From NCBI GenBank assembly GCA_045106195.1, contig JBGCEH010000045.1, forward strand, positions 62,001 to 126,000: 64,000 nucleotides of DNA, read 5' to 3'. The notes under the pieces were generated by a model. It did no database searches, was not told the DNA's origin, and saw only the letters and a list, made by a program, of their open reading frames with translations. Source of the DNA: Granulosicoccus sp045106195 (lineage in GTDB: Bacteria; Pseudomonadota; Gammaproteobacteria; Granulosicoccales; Granulosicoccaceae). Positions 44,262 to 53,042 of the stretch are shown in pieces. Numbering within the stretch: position 1 is the first letter of the stretch; every line of letters begins with the position of its first letter. A program made the position numbers and the translations under genes.

Positions 44262-45023
44262 ATGGTGACGTCGATAACGACGCGTAAGGCGGGTTCCAGA
44301 GCTGCTCGTCATTACGCGCTTCTAGTAACCATAGCGCTCTTGGCGGAAGTTTTGTCCCCGGCTATAGCACAGGCTCAGGTGATGCAGGAAACCCTCTATG
44401 ATGTGTACCGCATAGCCAGCGAAGCCTCTGTGGAAGTCGATAATGATCGCATGATTGTTACGCTTGTTGTGGAGGAGGAAGACAAGGACGCCGCTGTCCT
44501 TGCAAACAGGGTCAATGAGGCGACAAGCTGGGCCGTTGACACCTTGCGCCCTTATGACGCGATTGCGGTAAGAAATCGCGACTACCAAACCTACCCACGC
44601 TACGAGAATTCGACCACAAGACGCCTCATTGGTTGGCGCGCACAGCAGATCATCGAACTCGAAACCGACGATTTTGCCGTTGCTGGTAAGGCCATTCAGA
44701 AATTACAGGAAAAGCTGAAAGTTCAGAACATCCGCTTAACAGTAAAGCCTGCTACCCGCAAGAAAGCCTCTGACATCCTCATAGAAAATGCGCTGAACTC
44801 TTTCAAAGAACGTGCGCTGCTGGTGCAGAACAACATGAACAGCACCGGCTTCAAAGTACTCGATGTCGATGTGCGAACGCAACAGAATACACCGTCGTAT
44901 GGTGGTGCACGAATGATGAGCGTTGATCAGGAATTCAGCCGTGCTGTCGAAACAGCGCCCACGATCGTGGGCGGAACCACGACCGTATACGTACAAGTTG
45001 AGGGTCGGATACAGCTTGATTAG
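44262..45023 (+). CDS. Exported SIMPL (DUF541) domain protein
   Basis: 253 residues from ATG 44262, preceded by GGTGGGAAAG; a TTG at 44238 in frame would add 8 residues and is less likely. Signal peptide ending near IAQA-QVMQ. The SIMPL/DUF541 domain shows repeated beta-alpha units: IASEASVEVDNDRMIVTLVV, RDYQTYPRYEN, IGWRAQQIIELETDDF and the late AAGARMMS-like stretch GGARMMSVDQEF, ending TTVYVQVEGRIQL. Family members are periplasmic or secreted with unclear roles (oxidative stress, IL-1 receptor signalling in animals). It sits between the fad genes and cytosine deaminase. Confidence 0.85.
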   Translation: MVTSITTRKAGSRAARHYALLVTIALLAEVLSPAIAQAQVMQETLYDVYRIASEASVEVDNDRMIVTLVVEEEDKDAAVLANRVNEATSWAVDTLRPYDAIAVRNRDYQTYPRYENSTTRRLIGWRAQQIIELETDDFAVAGKAIQKLQEKLKVQNIRLTVKPATRKKASDILIENALNSFKERALLVQNNMNSTGFKVLDVDVRTQQNTPSYGGARMMSVDQEFSRAVETAPTIVGGTTTVYVQVEGRIQLD

Positions 45024-45098
45024 ACGCGCCTCCATTCCCAGAGGCAAATTCTTGCTGTCTTCGCCTTCTTCACGGAAAACAATTCGGAATACTATCTC

Positions 45099-45554
45099 AT
45101 GACAGATCACGCAGTTTTCATGAAGGCGGCAATTGCCGAGGCGCGTAAGGGGCTTGATGCGGGGGGAATTCCTATCGGTTCGGTTCTGGTGGTGGACGGT
45201 GAAATAATTGGCCGTGGCCACAACCAGCGCGTACAGAAAGGTAGCACCATACGGCACGCCGAAATGGATTGTCTGGAGGAAACCGGCCGCTTGCCAGCGA
45301 GCACCTACCAGAAAGCCACCCTATATTCCACATTGTCGCCCTGCGATATGTGCAGCGGTGCGGTGCTCCTGTATGGAATCAAGCATGTCGTAGTTGGCGA
45401 AAACCAAACGTTCCAGGGTCCTGAAGAGTACGTGCGCAGCCGCGGGGTTCAGGTCGAGGTGCTGGATGACGAAGAATGTGTGTCATTGATGCGAGCGTTT
45501 ATCGTGGCCAAACCCGAGTTATGGAATGAAGATATTGGTGAACAAGCGTGCTGA
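45099..45554 (+). CDS. Cytosine deaminase, yeast FCY1 type
   Basis: A 151-residue zinc deaminase of the CDA fold. The zinc site is His53-Ala-Glu55 (IRHAEMDCLEETGRL) and Pro81-Cys82-x2-Cys85 (LSPCDMCSGAVLLYGI). It follows yeast cytosine deaminase through IPIGSVLVVDG, GRGHNQRVQKGS, VVVGENQTFQG, the RGVQVEVLDDEEC region, and a KPELWNEDIGE end matching the yeast RPQDWFEDIGE end. That C-terminal lid is specific to this group, so cytosine to uracil is more likely than tRNA adenosine or guanine deamination. Most bacteria use the unrelated amidohydrolase CodA. Start ATG 45099. Confidence 0.85.
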   Translation: MTDHAVFMKAAIAEARKGLDAGGIPIGSVLVVDGEIIGRGHNQRVQKGSTIRHAEMDCLEETGRLPASTYQKATLYSTLSPCDMCSGAVLLYGIKHVVVGENQTFQGPEEYVRSRGVQVEVLDDEECVSLMRAFIVAKPELWNEDIGEQAC

Positions 45555-45661
45555 ACGTATCGCGTGACGCCAGAAAAATTGCGCAGATATAGCGTTGTAC
45601 GCCCTTGAACGGGTAGAATCCGCCGAATTACACAGAACATATCGAAGGAAATTGCCAAGGC

Positions 45662-46411
45662 ATGAAAATTATCGTAGGCGTAAAGCGCGTTCTTGACTAC
45701 AACGTCAAGGCTCGGGTCAAGGCTGACAAATCAGGCATCGAGCTGGCGAATGTCAAGATGTCCATGAATCCATTTGATGAAATCGCCGTCGAGGAGGCGC
45801 TGCGCATCAAGGAAGCCGGCAATGCGGATGAGGTCATCGCCGTATCCATCGGCCCGAGCCAATCTCAGGAAACGATTCGAACAGCGCTTGCAATGGGGGC
45901 TGACCGAGGCATTCTCATCGAAACCGATGAGCTGCTTGAGCCTTTGGCCATTGCCAAACTCTTCAAGCATTTGGTTGAAAAAGAAACCCCCGGCCTCGTC
46001 GTACTTGGCAAGCAAGCGATTGACGATGATGCCAACCAGACAGGGCAGATGCTCTCGGCTCTCACCGGCATGGCGCAGGCGACGTTCGCCTCCAAGGTTG
46101 AGTTCGATGGCGACAGTCTTAAGGTTACTCGTGAAGTCGATGCAGGTCTCGAGTCAATCAAAGTAACGATGCCGGCGATAGTTACCACCGATCTGCGCCT
46201 TAACGAGCCTCGCTACGCAAAGCTGCCCAACATCATGAAGGCCAAGAAAAAGCCGCTTGAAATCATCCCTGTAGCTGACACCGGTATCGATGTCTCCAGC
46301 GGATTGTCCGTGATAGAGGTCAATGAGCCACCCAAGCGTGAGGCTGGCATTATCGTCAATAGTGTTGCCGAGCTTGTTGAAAAGCTGCGCAACGAAGCCA
46401 AAGTCATCTAA
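45662..46411 (+). CDS. etfB: Electron transfer flavoprotein, beta subunit
   Basis: 249 residues, AMP-binding subunit of ETF. Starts MKIIVGVKRVLDYNVKARVK and has the family motifs MSMNPFDEIAVEEALRIKE, VIAVSIGPSQSQETIRTALAMGADRGI, VVLGKQAIDDDANQTGQML and the signature VTTDLRLNEPRYAKLPNIMKA. It accepts electrons from acyl-CoA dehydrogenases and passes them to ETF-quinone oxidoreductase. AAGGAA lies upstream of the start. etfA follows 26 nt later, and an acyl-CoA dehydrogenase lies two genes on. Confidence 0.97.
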   Translation: MKIIVGVKRVLDYNVKARVKADKSGIELANVKMSMNPFDEIAVEEALRIKEAGNADEVIAVSIGPSQSQETIRTALAMGADRGILIETDELLEPLAIAKLFKHLVEKETPGLVVLGKQAIDDDANQTGQMLSALTGMAQATFASKVEFDGDSLKVTREVDAGLESIKVTMPAIVTTDLRLNEPRYAKLPNIMKAKKKPLEIIPVADTGIDVSSGLSVIEVNEPPKREAGIIVNSVAELVEKLRNEAKVI

Positions 46412-46437
46412 CCCTGGTATTCAACAAGGAAAACACA

Positions 46438-47373
46438 ATGAGCATACTGATTCTGGTTGAACACGAAGCGGGTGAGATTCGTCCCGCGACACTGAACGTC
46501 GTTACTGCAGGCACACAGATTGGCGGTGATATTCATTTATTGGTCGCAGGCTCAGATGTCGCTGGTGTGGCCGAAAAAGCATCGAAGATTGCAGGCGTCT
46601 CCAAGGTCATGGTGGCTGACGACGCAGCTTATGCCAACGAGCTGGCTGAAAACCTTTCGGCGGTGGTTGTCAAGCATGCCGAAGGTTATAGCCACATCCT
46701 GTTCGCAGCCACTGCTGCTGGCAAGAATGTCATGCCACGCGTTGCGGCACTGCTGGATGTATCCGGCATCTCCGACATCATTGAAGTAAAGAGCGAAGAT
46801 ACGTTTGTGCGCCCCATTTACGCTGGCAACGCGCTGGCGACGGTAAAAAGTGCCGATGCGGTGAAAGTTGTTGGTGTACGAACCACCTCATTTGATTCCG
46901 CTGAGGCAGAGGGGGGGAGTGCATCGATTGACAATGTCGAGTCCACAGACGCAAGCCCGCTGGTGTCCTTCGTTGGGCAGGAACTTTCGCAGTCAGATCG
47001 CCCGGAGCTTACCAGTGCAGACACTGTAGTCTCTGGTGGTCGTGGCATGCAAAACGGAGAAAATTTTTCCATGCTTGACGAAATTGCCGAAAAGCTCAAT
47101 GCAGCCGTTGGTGCGTCACGCGCTGCAGTGGATGCCGGATTCGTGCCCAATGAGTATCAGGTCGGGCAGACGGGTAAAGTGGTCGCGCCTGATCTGTATC
47201 TGGCGGTTGGAATCTCAGGCGCTATCCAGCATCTGGCGGGAATGAAGGACAGCAAGGTGATTGTCGCGATTAACAAGGATGAAGAAGCACCGATTTTCCA
47301 GGTCGCTGACTATGGTCTGGTCGCTGATCTGTTTGATGCTTTACCCGAATTATCCGCCGCGCTCAATCCTTGA
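46438..47373 (+). CDS. etfA: Electron transfer flavoprotein, alpha subunit
   Basis: 311 residues, the FAD-carrying subunit. The C-terminal FAD domain has VVSGGRGM, VGASRAAVDAGFVPNEYQVGQTGK, APDLYLAVGISGAIQHLAGM, and ends with KVIVAINKDEEAPIFQVADYGLVADLF, the ETF-alpha signature. It starts MSILILVEHEAG after AAGGAAAACACA. It forms the heterodimer with EtfB and completes the electron path for the fatty-acid oxidation genes nearby. Confidence 0.97.
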   Translation: MSILILVEHEAGEIRPATLNVVTAGTQIGGDIHLLVAGSDVAGVAEKASKIAGVSKVMVADDAAYANELAENLSAVVVKHAEGYSHILFAATAAGKNVMPRVAALLDVSGISDIIEVKSEDTFVRPIYAGNALATVKSADAVKVVGVRTTSFDSAEAEGGSASIDNVESTDASPLVSFVGQELSQSDRPELTSADTVVSGGRGMQNGENFSMLDEIAEKLNAAVGASRAAVDAGFVPNEYQVGQTGKVVAPDLYLAVGISGAIQHLAGMKDSKVIVAINKDEEAPIFQVADYGLVADLFDALPELSAALNP

Positions 47374-47397
47374 GCCGACGTAACTTAGGAGTGCACC

Positions 47398-47904
47398 ATG
47401 GATAGCAAGATTAAAGAGGCCATCGACAAATCTCTGGAGCAGCTTGAAGCCATTCAAGGGAAGGTTGACGATTTCATAGACGATTTTCCCGACGATACAC
47501 AGGAAATCAAAGCAACGGCGAAAAAGACGCTGAAGCAAATCAATTCGCTATTGAATAAGGCGGTGGAGCATGCTGGCAGTTCTGCAGAAGAGGCACAGTT
47601 GCAGGCACACCTGGGGGTCATGGAAGCACAGGAGAAGCTTGAGGCGTCCAAGGCAGTTGTCGATGACTACATCTCGCGCGGAAGTGAAGAGTCAAAACGT
47701 CTTCTGGACGAGGCTCAGCTGAAACAGAACCTGGCAATGATGGAAGCACGTGATTTCTGGGAAGAGCGTGGATCAAAGATGGCGGAAGAGTTCAAGGAGT
47801 CTGCGGCTGGTATGCAGAGTGCTGCCGAGAAAGCTGTGGATGATTTGCAGAACATGTTCTCCCAGTTTAACGACATCTTCACCAAGACGAACAAAGACAA
47901 GTAA
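47398..47904 (+). CDS. Acidic all-helical protein in the ETF/acyl-CoA dehydrogenase cluster
   Basis: 168 residues, no signal or membrane segment. Strongly helical and charged, with heptad-like stretches (IKEAIDKSLEQLEAIQGKVDDF; AEEAQLQAHLGVMEAQEKLEA; QLKQNLAMMEARDFWEERGS) and an acidic patch DDFPDD. Composition and size resemble phasins or apolipoprotein-like helical proteins, but no signature settles it. AGGAG precedes the ATG, so it should be well translated. It lies 24 nt after etfA and before the acyl-CoA dehydrogenase. I do not recognise the family. Confidence 0.7.
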   Translation: MDSKIKEAIDKSLEQLEAIQGKVDDFIDDFPDDTQEIKATAKKTLKQINSLLNKAVEHAGSSAEEAQLQAHLGVMEAQEKLEASKAVVDDYISRGSEESKRLLDEAQLKQNLAMMEARDFWEERGSKMAEEFKESAAGMQSAAEKAVDDLQNMFSQFNDIFTKTNKDK

Positions 47905-47933
47905 TTCCGAGCCAGGGCAAGGCTCTATCGCAA

Positions 47934-48002
47934 GTTGTCTCCGCGAAGGTGGGGACCGATGAACGTCCTGCTTTACAGATTCCCGGCTACGCGGGAAATG
48001 AC
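47934..48002. repeat. Dispersed palindromic element, copy D
   Basis: The left arm GTTGTCTCCGCGAAGGTGG and the right arm, in reverse GTCATTTCCCGCGTAGCCGG, face each other across about 25 nt. It lies between the helical protein gene and the acyl-CoA dehydrogenase gene, ending 41 nt before the latter's start. Same family as copies A to C. Confidence 0.7.
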
Positions 48003-48043
48003 AAGCTTTAGTCAGTACCAATCAGATCAAGGGTCTTTCGGTT

Positions 48044-49828
48044 ATGAGCTACACAGCACCAGTAAAAGATATTGCGTTCGTTCTGAACCACGTCATCAGG
48101 CTGGAAAACCTGGCACAACTGGAGGGCTTCGAAGAGGCAACGCCGGATTTGGTGGAAGCCATACTTGAAGAGTCGGCAAAGTTTACCGCCGATGTGCTTG
48201 CACCGTTGAACTGGGTTGGTGATCAACAGGGCAGTCGTTGGGAAGACGGCGTTGTGACGACTCCTGACGGCTGGAAGGCGGCCTATGCGCAGTTCGTCGA
48301 CAGTGGCTGGGGAAGCCTGTCATTTCCGACAGAGTATGGTGGTCAGGGTCTCCCCATGACGGTAGCCGCGGCTGTTCAGGAAATGTGGCATAGCGCCAAT
48401 ATGTCGTTTGGTCTGTGTCCCCTGTTATCTCAAGGAGCTGTTGATGCGATCGCTCACCATGCCTCAGACGAGCTTCGGCAGCGTTATCTACCAAAATTGG
48501 TAGAAGGTAGCTGGTCGGGGACCATGAACCTGACAGAGCCGCAGGCAGGCTCCGATCTTGCCGCTGTCAGAACCCGGGCAGAACGTGCTGGAGAGCACTA
48601 TCTCATCAAGGGCCAGAAAATCTACATTACTTACGGTGAACACGATCTGACCGAGAACATCATTCACTTGGTGCTGGCGAGATTGCCCGATGCGCCAGAA
48701 GGTGTTAAGGGCATTTCCTTGTTTATTGTGCCCAAGTTCCTGATAAATGACGATGGTTCGATTGGTGAGCGCAATGATGTCAATTGTGTTTCCATTGAAC
48801 ACAAACTCGGCATCCATGCCAGTCCCACCTGTGTCATGTCCTATGGCGACAAGGACGGCGCTGTCGGTTATCTGGTGGGCAAGGAAAATCACGGTCTCGC
48901 CTATATGTTCACGATGATGAACCAGGCTCGTCACGCAGTGGGTGTCGAAGGCTATGGAATTGCCGAACGCGCCTATCAGCAGGCGTTAAGCTATGCGCGG
49001 GATCGCAAGCAGGGCAAAACCCTGCTTGGCAAGGATGCAGACGATCAGGGCATCATCAATCATCCGGATGTTCGTCGAATTCTCATGACCATGCGTTCTT
49101 CTATAGAGGCCATGCGTGGACTCGGCCTTGAATGTGCAGCCGCCTTTGATATCGCAGCTCGCCATGGTGATGAAGCAACACGCGAGAAAATGCGACGGCG
49201 CGGCGAGCTGCTTACACCGTTGGTCAAGGGCTGGTCAACTGAATTGGGTGTCGAATTATGTTCATTAGGCGTGCAGGTTCATGGAGGTATGGGATTCATT
49301 GAAGAGACCGGGGCTGCACAGTACTTGAGAGATGCGCGTATTGCGCCAATCTACGAAGGCACCACGGCTATTCAGGCCAATGACCTGATCGGACGCAAGA
49401 CAGCCCGTGATGGTGGAAAAGGCATGTCGGAGCTGATTGCTGACATGAATGAGACACTGGCGCAGGTCAACAAGGCTGATCATCTGGATATGAAAGCAAT
49501 ATCCAAACGCTTCACTCCTGCACTGGCTGCCGCAGATCGTGCAACTCAGTGGCTGCTGGGACAGAATGATGCCACGCAACCTTCGGCTACATCGGTCGAG
49601 TTTCTGATGATGCATGGACGGTTGGCTGGTGGCTGGATGATGGCTCGTGCAGCATTGGCCGCTCTCAAGCTCAAGCAGGAAAGTGGATCAGATGATGCGT
49701 ATCTGGATGCCAGGATCATGCTGGCCCGCTACTACGCCGAGCGGATGTTGCCGCTGGTGGAATCGAGTGAGACGATTATCGTTGAATCTGCCGAGAGTAC
49801 GATCAGTCTGGATACCGCTCAGCTCTAA
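48044..49828 (+). CDS. Acyl-CoA dehydrogenase
   Basis: 594-residue FAD enzyme for the first step of beta-oxidation, reducing ETF. Longer than the 380-residue short/medium-chain type; it has an N-terminal extension (SYTAPVKDIAFVLNHV) and a C-terminal helical domain, as in the FadE5/DmdC-like class. FAD and substrate motifs: MNLTEPQAGSDLAAVRT, KIYITYGEHD, ARHAVGVEGYGIAERAYQ, QVHGGMGFIEETGAAQYLRD and the catalytic Glu in APIYEGTTAIQANDL. The presence of etfBA just upstream supports the electron route. Chain-length preference cannot be read by eye. Confidence 0.92.
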   Translation: MSYTAPVKDIAFVLNHVIRLENLAQLEGFEEATPDLVEAILEESAKFTADVLAPLNWVGDQQGSRWEDGVVTTPDGWKAAYAQFVDSGWGSLSFPTEYGGQGLPMTVAAAVQEMWHSANMSFGLCPLLSQGAVDAIAHHASDELRQRYLPKLVEGSWSGTMNLTEPQAGSDLAAVRTRAERAGEHYLIKGQKIYITYGEHDLTENIIHLVLARLPDAPEGVKGISLFIVPKFLINDDGSIGERNDVNCVSIEHKLGIHASPTCVMSYGDKDGAVGYLVGKENHGLAYMFTMMNQARHAVGVEGYGIAERAYQQALSYARDRKQGKTLLGKDADDQGIINHPDVRRILMTMRSSIEAMRGLGLECAAAFDIAARHGDEATREKMRRRGELLTPLVKGWSTELGVELCSLGVQVHGGMGFIEETGAAQYLRDARIAPIYEGTTAIQANDLIGRKTARDGGKGMSELIADMNETLAQVNKADHLDMKAISKRFTPALAAADRATQWLLGQNDATQPSATSVEFLMMHGRLAGGWMMARAALAALKLKQESGSDDAYLDARIMLARYYAERMLPLVESSETIIVESAESTISLDTAQL

Positions 49829-49890
49829 GTCGTTTGTACCGTCCGGCTTAGGCCTAGCATCGATGACATCGTTTATTCCCTCGACAAACC

Positions 49891-50235
49891 TCATTCAGAT
49901 AATCCCAGCCGTTCTGTGGATGACAGGCCAAAGGGCACAATCGACCTGACAGCCGTTTGGGGGATTACGCCGTAGATATGTGGAAACAGTTCGCTGCCAC
50001 CTACAGTGTTTTCCCTGATGAGCGGTACGTCCAGCTTGTCCGGATTCAGTAGCATGAGCTGCACATCATCAACCGAGTGATAGTAGCGACTGACTACACC
50101 CCTTAGTTGTGCCAGGTCACAACAGTGAATGAATCCTTCTTCATCCAATGTTGAGCAGCGGTACTCACCTGAGGTTTGAAACTCCTCGACATCCTTGTCC
50201 AGTGCGATATGGAAAATAGTAGCGTCCGACGTCAT
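49891..50235 (-). CDS. DUF952 family protein
   Basis: 114 residues on the minus strand between two plus-strand genes. The DUF952 pattern is clear: IFHIALDKDVEEFQTSGEY, CSTLDEEGFIHCCDLAQL, VVSRYYHSVDDVQLMLLNPDKL and GSELFPHIYGVIP. Family function is unknown; one literature view relates its fold to ADP-ribosyl-type domains, which I cannot test. No signal peptide. Confidence 0.85.
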   Translation of the reverse strand: MTSDATIFHIALDKDVEEFQTSGEYRCSTLDEEGFIHCCDLAQLRGVVSRYYHSVDDVQLMLLNPDKLDVPLIRENTVGGSELFPHIYGVIPQTAVRSIVPFGLSSTERLGLSE

Positions 50236-50334
50236 ATGCTCAATTTTAAAAGTGCCAGAAGAAGTAATGTGCTTGACCGGACATTCAGCGCCTGCAAGGA
50301 TATTAGTTGATGACCCAGCCGGATATTCTACCTG

Positions 50335-51105
50335 ATGACATTTGAAACCATACTGACCAGAGTTGAAGCTAATGTCGGGATATTGACATTGAATCGACCC
50401 GATAGCTTGAATGCGCTAAATCGGCAGATGATGAATGAGGTCAAGGAGGTTATCCATGCCTGGGATAAGGATCCGGATGTTCGTGCCATTGTGCTCACGG
50501 GTTCTGAGAAAAGCTTTGCAGCAGGTGCCGATATCAAGGAAATGCTGGATGTAGAATTTCTCGATGCACTGGAGCAGAATTTTCTCGACGACTGGACCTG
50601 TATCGCTAACTGCCGTACGCCAAAAATAGCGGCCGTTGCTGGCTACGCGTTGGGTGGCGGCTGTGAAATTGCCATGATGTGCGACTTCATTGTCTGCGCA
50701 GATAATGCTCAATTCGGCCAGCCGGAAATTCGTATCGGTACTATTCCGGGGTTAGGTGGTACACAGCGCCTGGCGCGTCTTGTTGGCAAGGCGAAAGCGA
50801 TGGACATGTGTATTACTGGCCGTATGATGAAAGCCGATGAGGCGGAGCGTGCCGGATTGGTATCGCGCGTTGTGCCGGTAGCTGATCTTCAGGATGAAGC
50901 TTTTGCTGTAGCAACCACCATCGCAGGGTATTCCGCAACAGCGGTTATGTTGGCAAGGGAGGCGGTGGAAGCTGCAAACAACACGACACTCGTTCAGGGT
51001 CTGTCCATCGAGAGACATTCGTTCTACGCCTTGTTCGGCACAGATGATCAGAAAGAGGGTATGTGCGCCTTTACTGAAAAGCGCAAGGCGAAATTTATTC
51101 GGTAG
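50335..51105 (+). CDS. Enoyl-CoA hydratase
   Basis: 256-residue crotonase that hydrates trans-2-enoyl-CoA. Motifs: LNRPDSLNALNRQMMNEV, the oxyanion/CoA loop SFAAGADIKEM, and the two catalytic glutamates in ALGGGCEIAMMCDFI and FGQPEIRIGTIPGLGG. The C-terminal IERHSFYALFGTDDQKEGMCAF-EKRKAKF end matches mitochondrial-type short-chain enoyl-CoA hydratase (ECHS1-like). It may supplement the hydratase domain of the FadJ-like protein for short chains. Alone on the plus strand. Confidence 0.92.
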   Translation: MTFETILTRVEANVGILTLNRPDSLNALNRQMMNEVKEVIHAWDKDPDVRAIVLTGSEKSFAAGADIKEMLDVEFLDALEQNFLDDWTCIANCRTPKIAAVAGYALGGGCEIAMMCDFIVCADNAQFGQPEIRIGTIPGLGGTQRLARLVGKAKAMDMCITGRMMKADEAERAGLVSRVVPVADLQDEAFAVATTIAGYSATAVMLAREAVEAANNTTLVQGLSIERHSFYALFGTDDQKEGMCAFTEKRKAKFIR

Positions 51106-51134
51106 GGTTCAATTTATGTAATACGAAATGACGG

Positions 51135-51275
51135 GTGAGGTTACTGAAAAACCAAGCCTTGCGTAGCATCTCTCATTTAGCCGCAGGGATGTCCAGGCGT
51201 GCTGGTGAGATCAATACGACTGATATCGATGGGGTGTTGCTTGACTACTATACGGTGGAAGATCTGAGAAATTAA
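51135..51275 (+). CDS. Possible 46-aa small ORF, unrecognised
   Basis: An open frame from GTG 51135 reads RLLKNQALRSISHLAAGMSR, then RAGEINTTDIDGVLLDYYTV, EDLRN. An internal ATG sits at 51189. The composition is protein-like (amphipathic start, acidic end), but the ribosome binding site is poor and no family is recognised. It may be a small gene, a remnant, or chance. The rest of 51106-51365 shows nothing more. Confidence 0.25.
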   Translation: MRLLKNQALRSISHLAAGMSRRAGEINTTDIDGVLLDYYTVEDLRN

Positions 51276-51365
51276 ACGGATCGCAAGCGGATGCTACGAA
51301 CAGCGGTTTGATACCAGTACCGTAATTATCAAGACCTGGTATCTCACACACTGGCCGCTGCATTG

Positions 51366-53033
51366 TTAGTCTGACTGATCGGAACTTGCCCGTCTTGTTA
51401 CTGATTCAAGATCGAGGACGCAGACAGTTTTCTGGGTTGATCCTGTGGTGATCATGATCGCCTCCCTGACATCCTTGTCAATCACACCATTTTCACAACT
51501 GAACACGAGGCGGGGCATTTCGATGGTGTCTGATTCTCTGAAGGGGACTATCGAATCGACCGAGTCGACCATAAGCCCATATTTTATACCATCTACCTGG
51601 AACACCAGAACCTTGGTTTGCAGGTGATCAGTAAACGCTTCGAGCTCATACAATTGACGGGTATCTATAATGGCGACCAGTTCGCCGCGCAGATTGGCCA
51701 TACCGCGAATATGCCGGGTCATGGTAGGTGTCTTAATCAGATCCGCAGGGTAGTCAATAACCTCTTTTACATCGCTTATCTCCAGACCATATAGATTTTC
51801 CAGAGAAAAAGTGATCATGGTTTTGCGATTCAGCGACCCTTGCCTCTCGGTAAACGAAGGTTCTGCGGCATTCTTGAAAAGCGAACTGTGACCTTTGGTT
51901 ATCGCCTGAATTTCCTCATTGGAGAAAATCTCGTTTTGCTCCAATACGATGGTCTGCAGCTTCCCTTCTTCTAATCCGGAAACGCAACCTCTGAACATGG
52001 CTGTTTTGCGATTACCTAATACCGGGAAAGGAATCAGCTCATCATCGAAATATGAAATGATGTTGTTAATCCGGCTTACCAGCAAGCCAAACGAGAGCTC
52101 CCCCACTTTCATGACGATGACCCTGCGAGAGTCTGATTCATGAATCTCCTCTCGTGCTGAATCGTCATAACCCAGCAACAGACTAAAATTGACGATGGGT
52201 ACTGTGTTACCACGCAAATCTATTGCGCCCAGACACAGCTTACCTGCCAGGACGGTATTTTCTATGCAACCGATATTGACAATTTCCTTGATTGCGCCGA
52301 TATCCAGGGCGCAACAAGAGTCCCCCACGTCAAATGAAATGCATTGACGACGTTTTCCACGGCGGAATGTATTGGTGGATACGCCTCCTCCGTGAGGACT
52401 CTGCGGTAATCGATCCAGTTGGAGCATGCCCGCCACGTCCAGCAATTGAACTATCCGGCTACCGCCATCCATTTTGAATACGCCAGCAATAACTTGATCG
52501 CGAATGGTTGATCCATGATCTTCGAATAAACAGGTTTCTACCTCGGTGTCATTAAAAACCTCACCGGTTGAGTCGAACAACAGCCCCAGGCACAGGTTAC
52601 CGTGCTCAAGAATCGCAACTTTGCGGTTTTCGTATGCGATACCTTCCTCATCGTCAGGCCGTTTATCAGACTCAACCTTGAAAATACTACGCAGGTTGAC
52701 GACAGGAATGACATTGCCACGCAAATTAAACAGGCCAAGGAGATAGTCTGGTGAAAGTGGTACAGAACAATATTGTTCCGGATCATTGACCACCTCTTGA
52801 ACGACACGCACCGGTAGTGCAAATTCAGATGTTCCAATAGAGAATGAGCCATAAATTGACATTGATTTGGTTTTTTGATGATCGACATCATCATCGAATT
52901 TTTCAACGCTCGTAACCGAAGATGCAGGCTGAACGGCTCTCAGGTCGGCACCTGTGTTGGGTGTAGGGGCCGATGGATAATCCGTCTCATCAAGAACCTG
53001 TACTTGTGCACCGTTTGACACTGACATGTTCAT
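51366..53033 (-). CDS. Triple CheW-domain scaffold protein
   Basis: 555 residues with three consecutive CheW domains, at roughly residues 55-200 (GSFSIGTSEFALPVRVVQEV), 223-375 (QCISFDVGDSCCALDIGAIKEIVN) and 400-545 (MITFSLENLYGLEISDVKEVID). Each has the CheW core of PVVNLR-type strands: LLGLFNLRGNVIPVVNLR, CLGAIDLRGNTVPIVNFS, and MANLRGELVAIIDTRQL. CheW couples receptors to CheA; multi-CheW proteins may crosslink receptor arrays. The N-terminal 50 residues are unstructured. It is the last gene of the four-gene chemosensory operon, 9 nt after cheD. Confidence 0.9.
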   Translation of the reverse strand: MNMSVSNGAQVQVLDETDYPSAPTPNTGADLRAVQPASSVTSVEKFDDDVDHQKTKSMSIYGSFSIGTSEFALPVRVVQEVVNDPEQYCSVPLSPDYLLGLFNLRGNVIPVVNLRSIFKVESDKRPDDEEGIAYENRKVAILEHGNLCLGLLFDSTGEVFNDTEVETCLFEDHGSTIRDQVIAGVFKMDGGSRIVQLLDVAGMLQLDRLPQSPHGGGVSTNTFRRGKRRQCISFDVGDSCCALDIGAIKEIVNIGCIENTVLAGKLCLGAIDLRGNTVPIVNFSLLLGYDDSAREEIHESDSRRVIVMKVGELSFGLLVSRINNIISYFDDELIPFPVLGNRKTAMFRGCVSGLEEGKLQTIVLEQNEIFSNEEIQAITKGHSSLFKNAAEPSFTERQGSLNRKTMITFSLENLYGLEISDVKEVIDYPADLIKTPTMTRHIRGMANLRGELVAIIDTRQLYELEAFTDHLQTKVLVFQVDGIKYGLMVDSVDSIVPFRESDTIEMPRLVFSCENGVIDKDVREAIMITTGSTQKTVCVLDLESVTRRASSDQSD

Positions 53034-53042
53034 AATCTCCGG

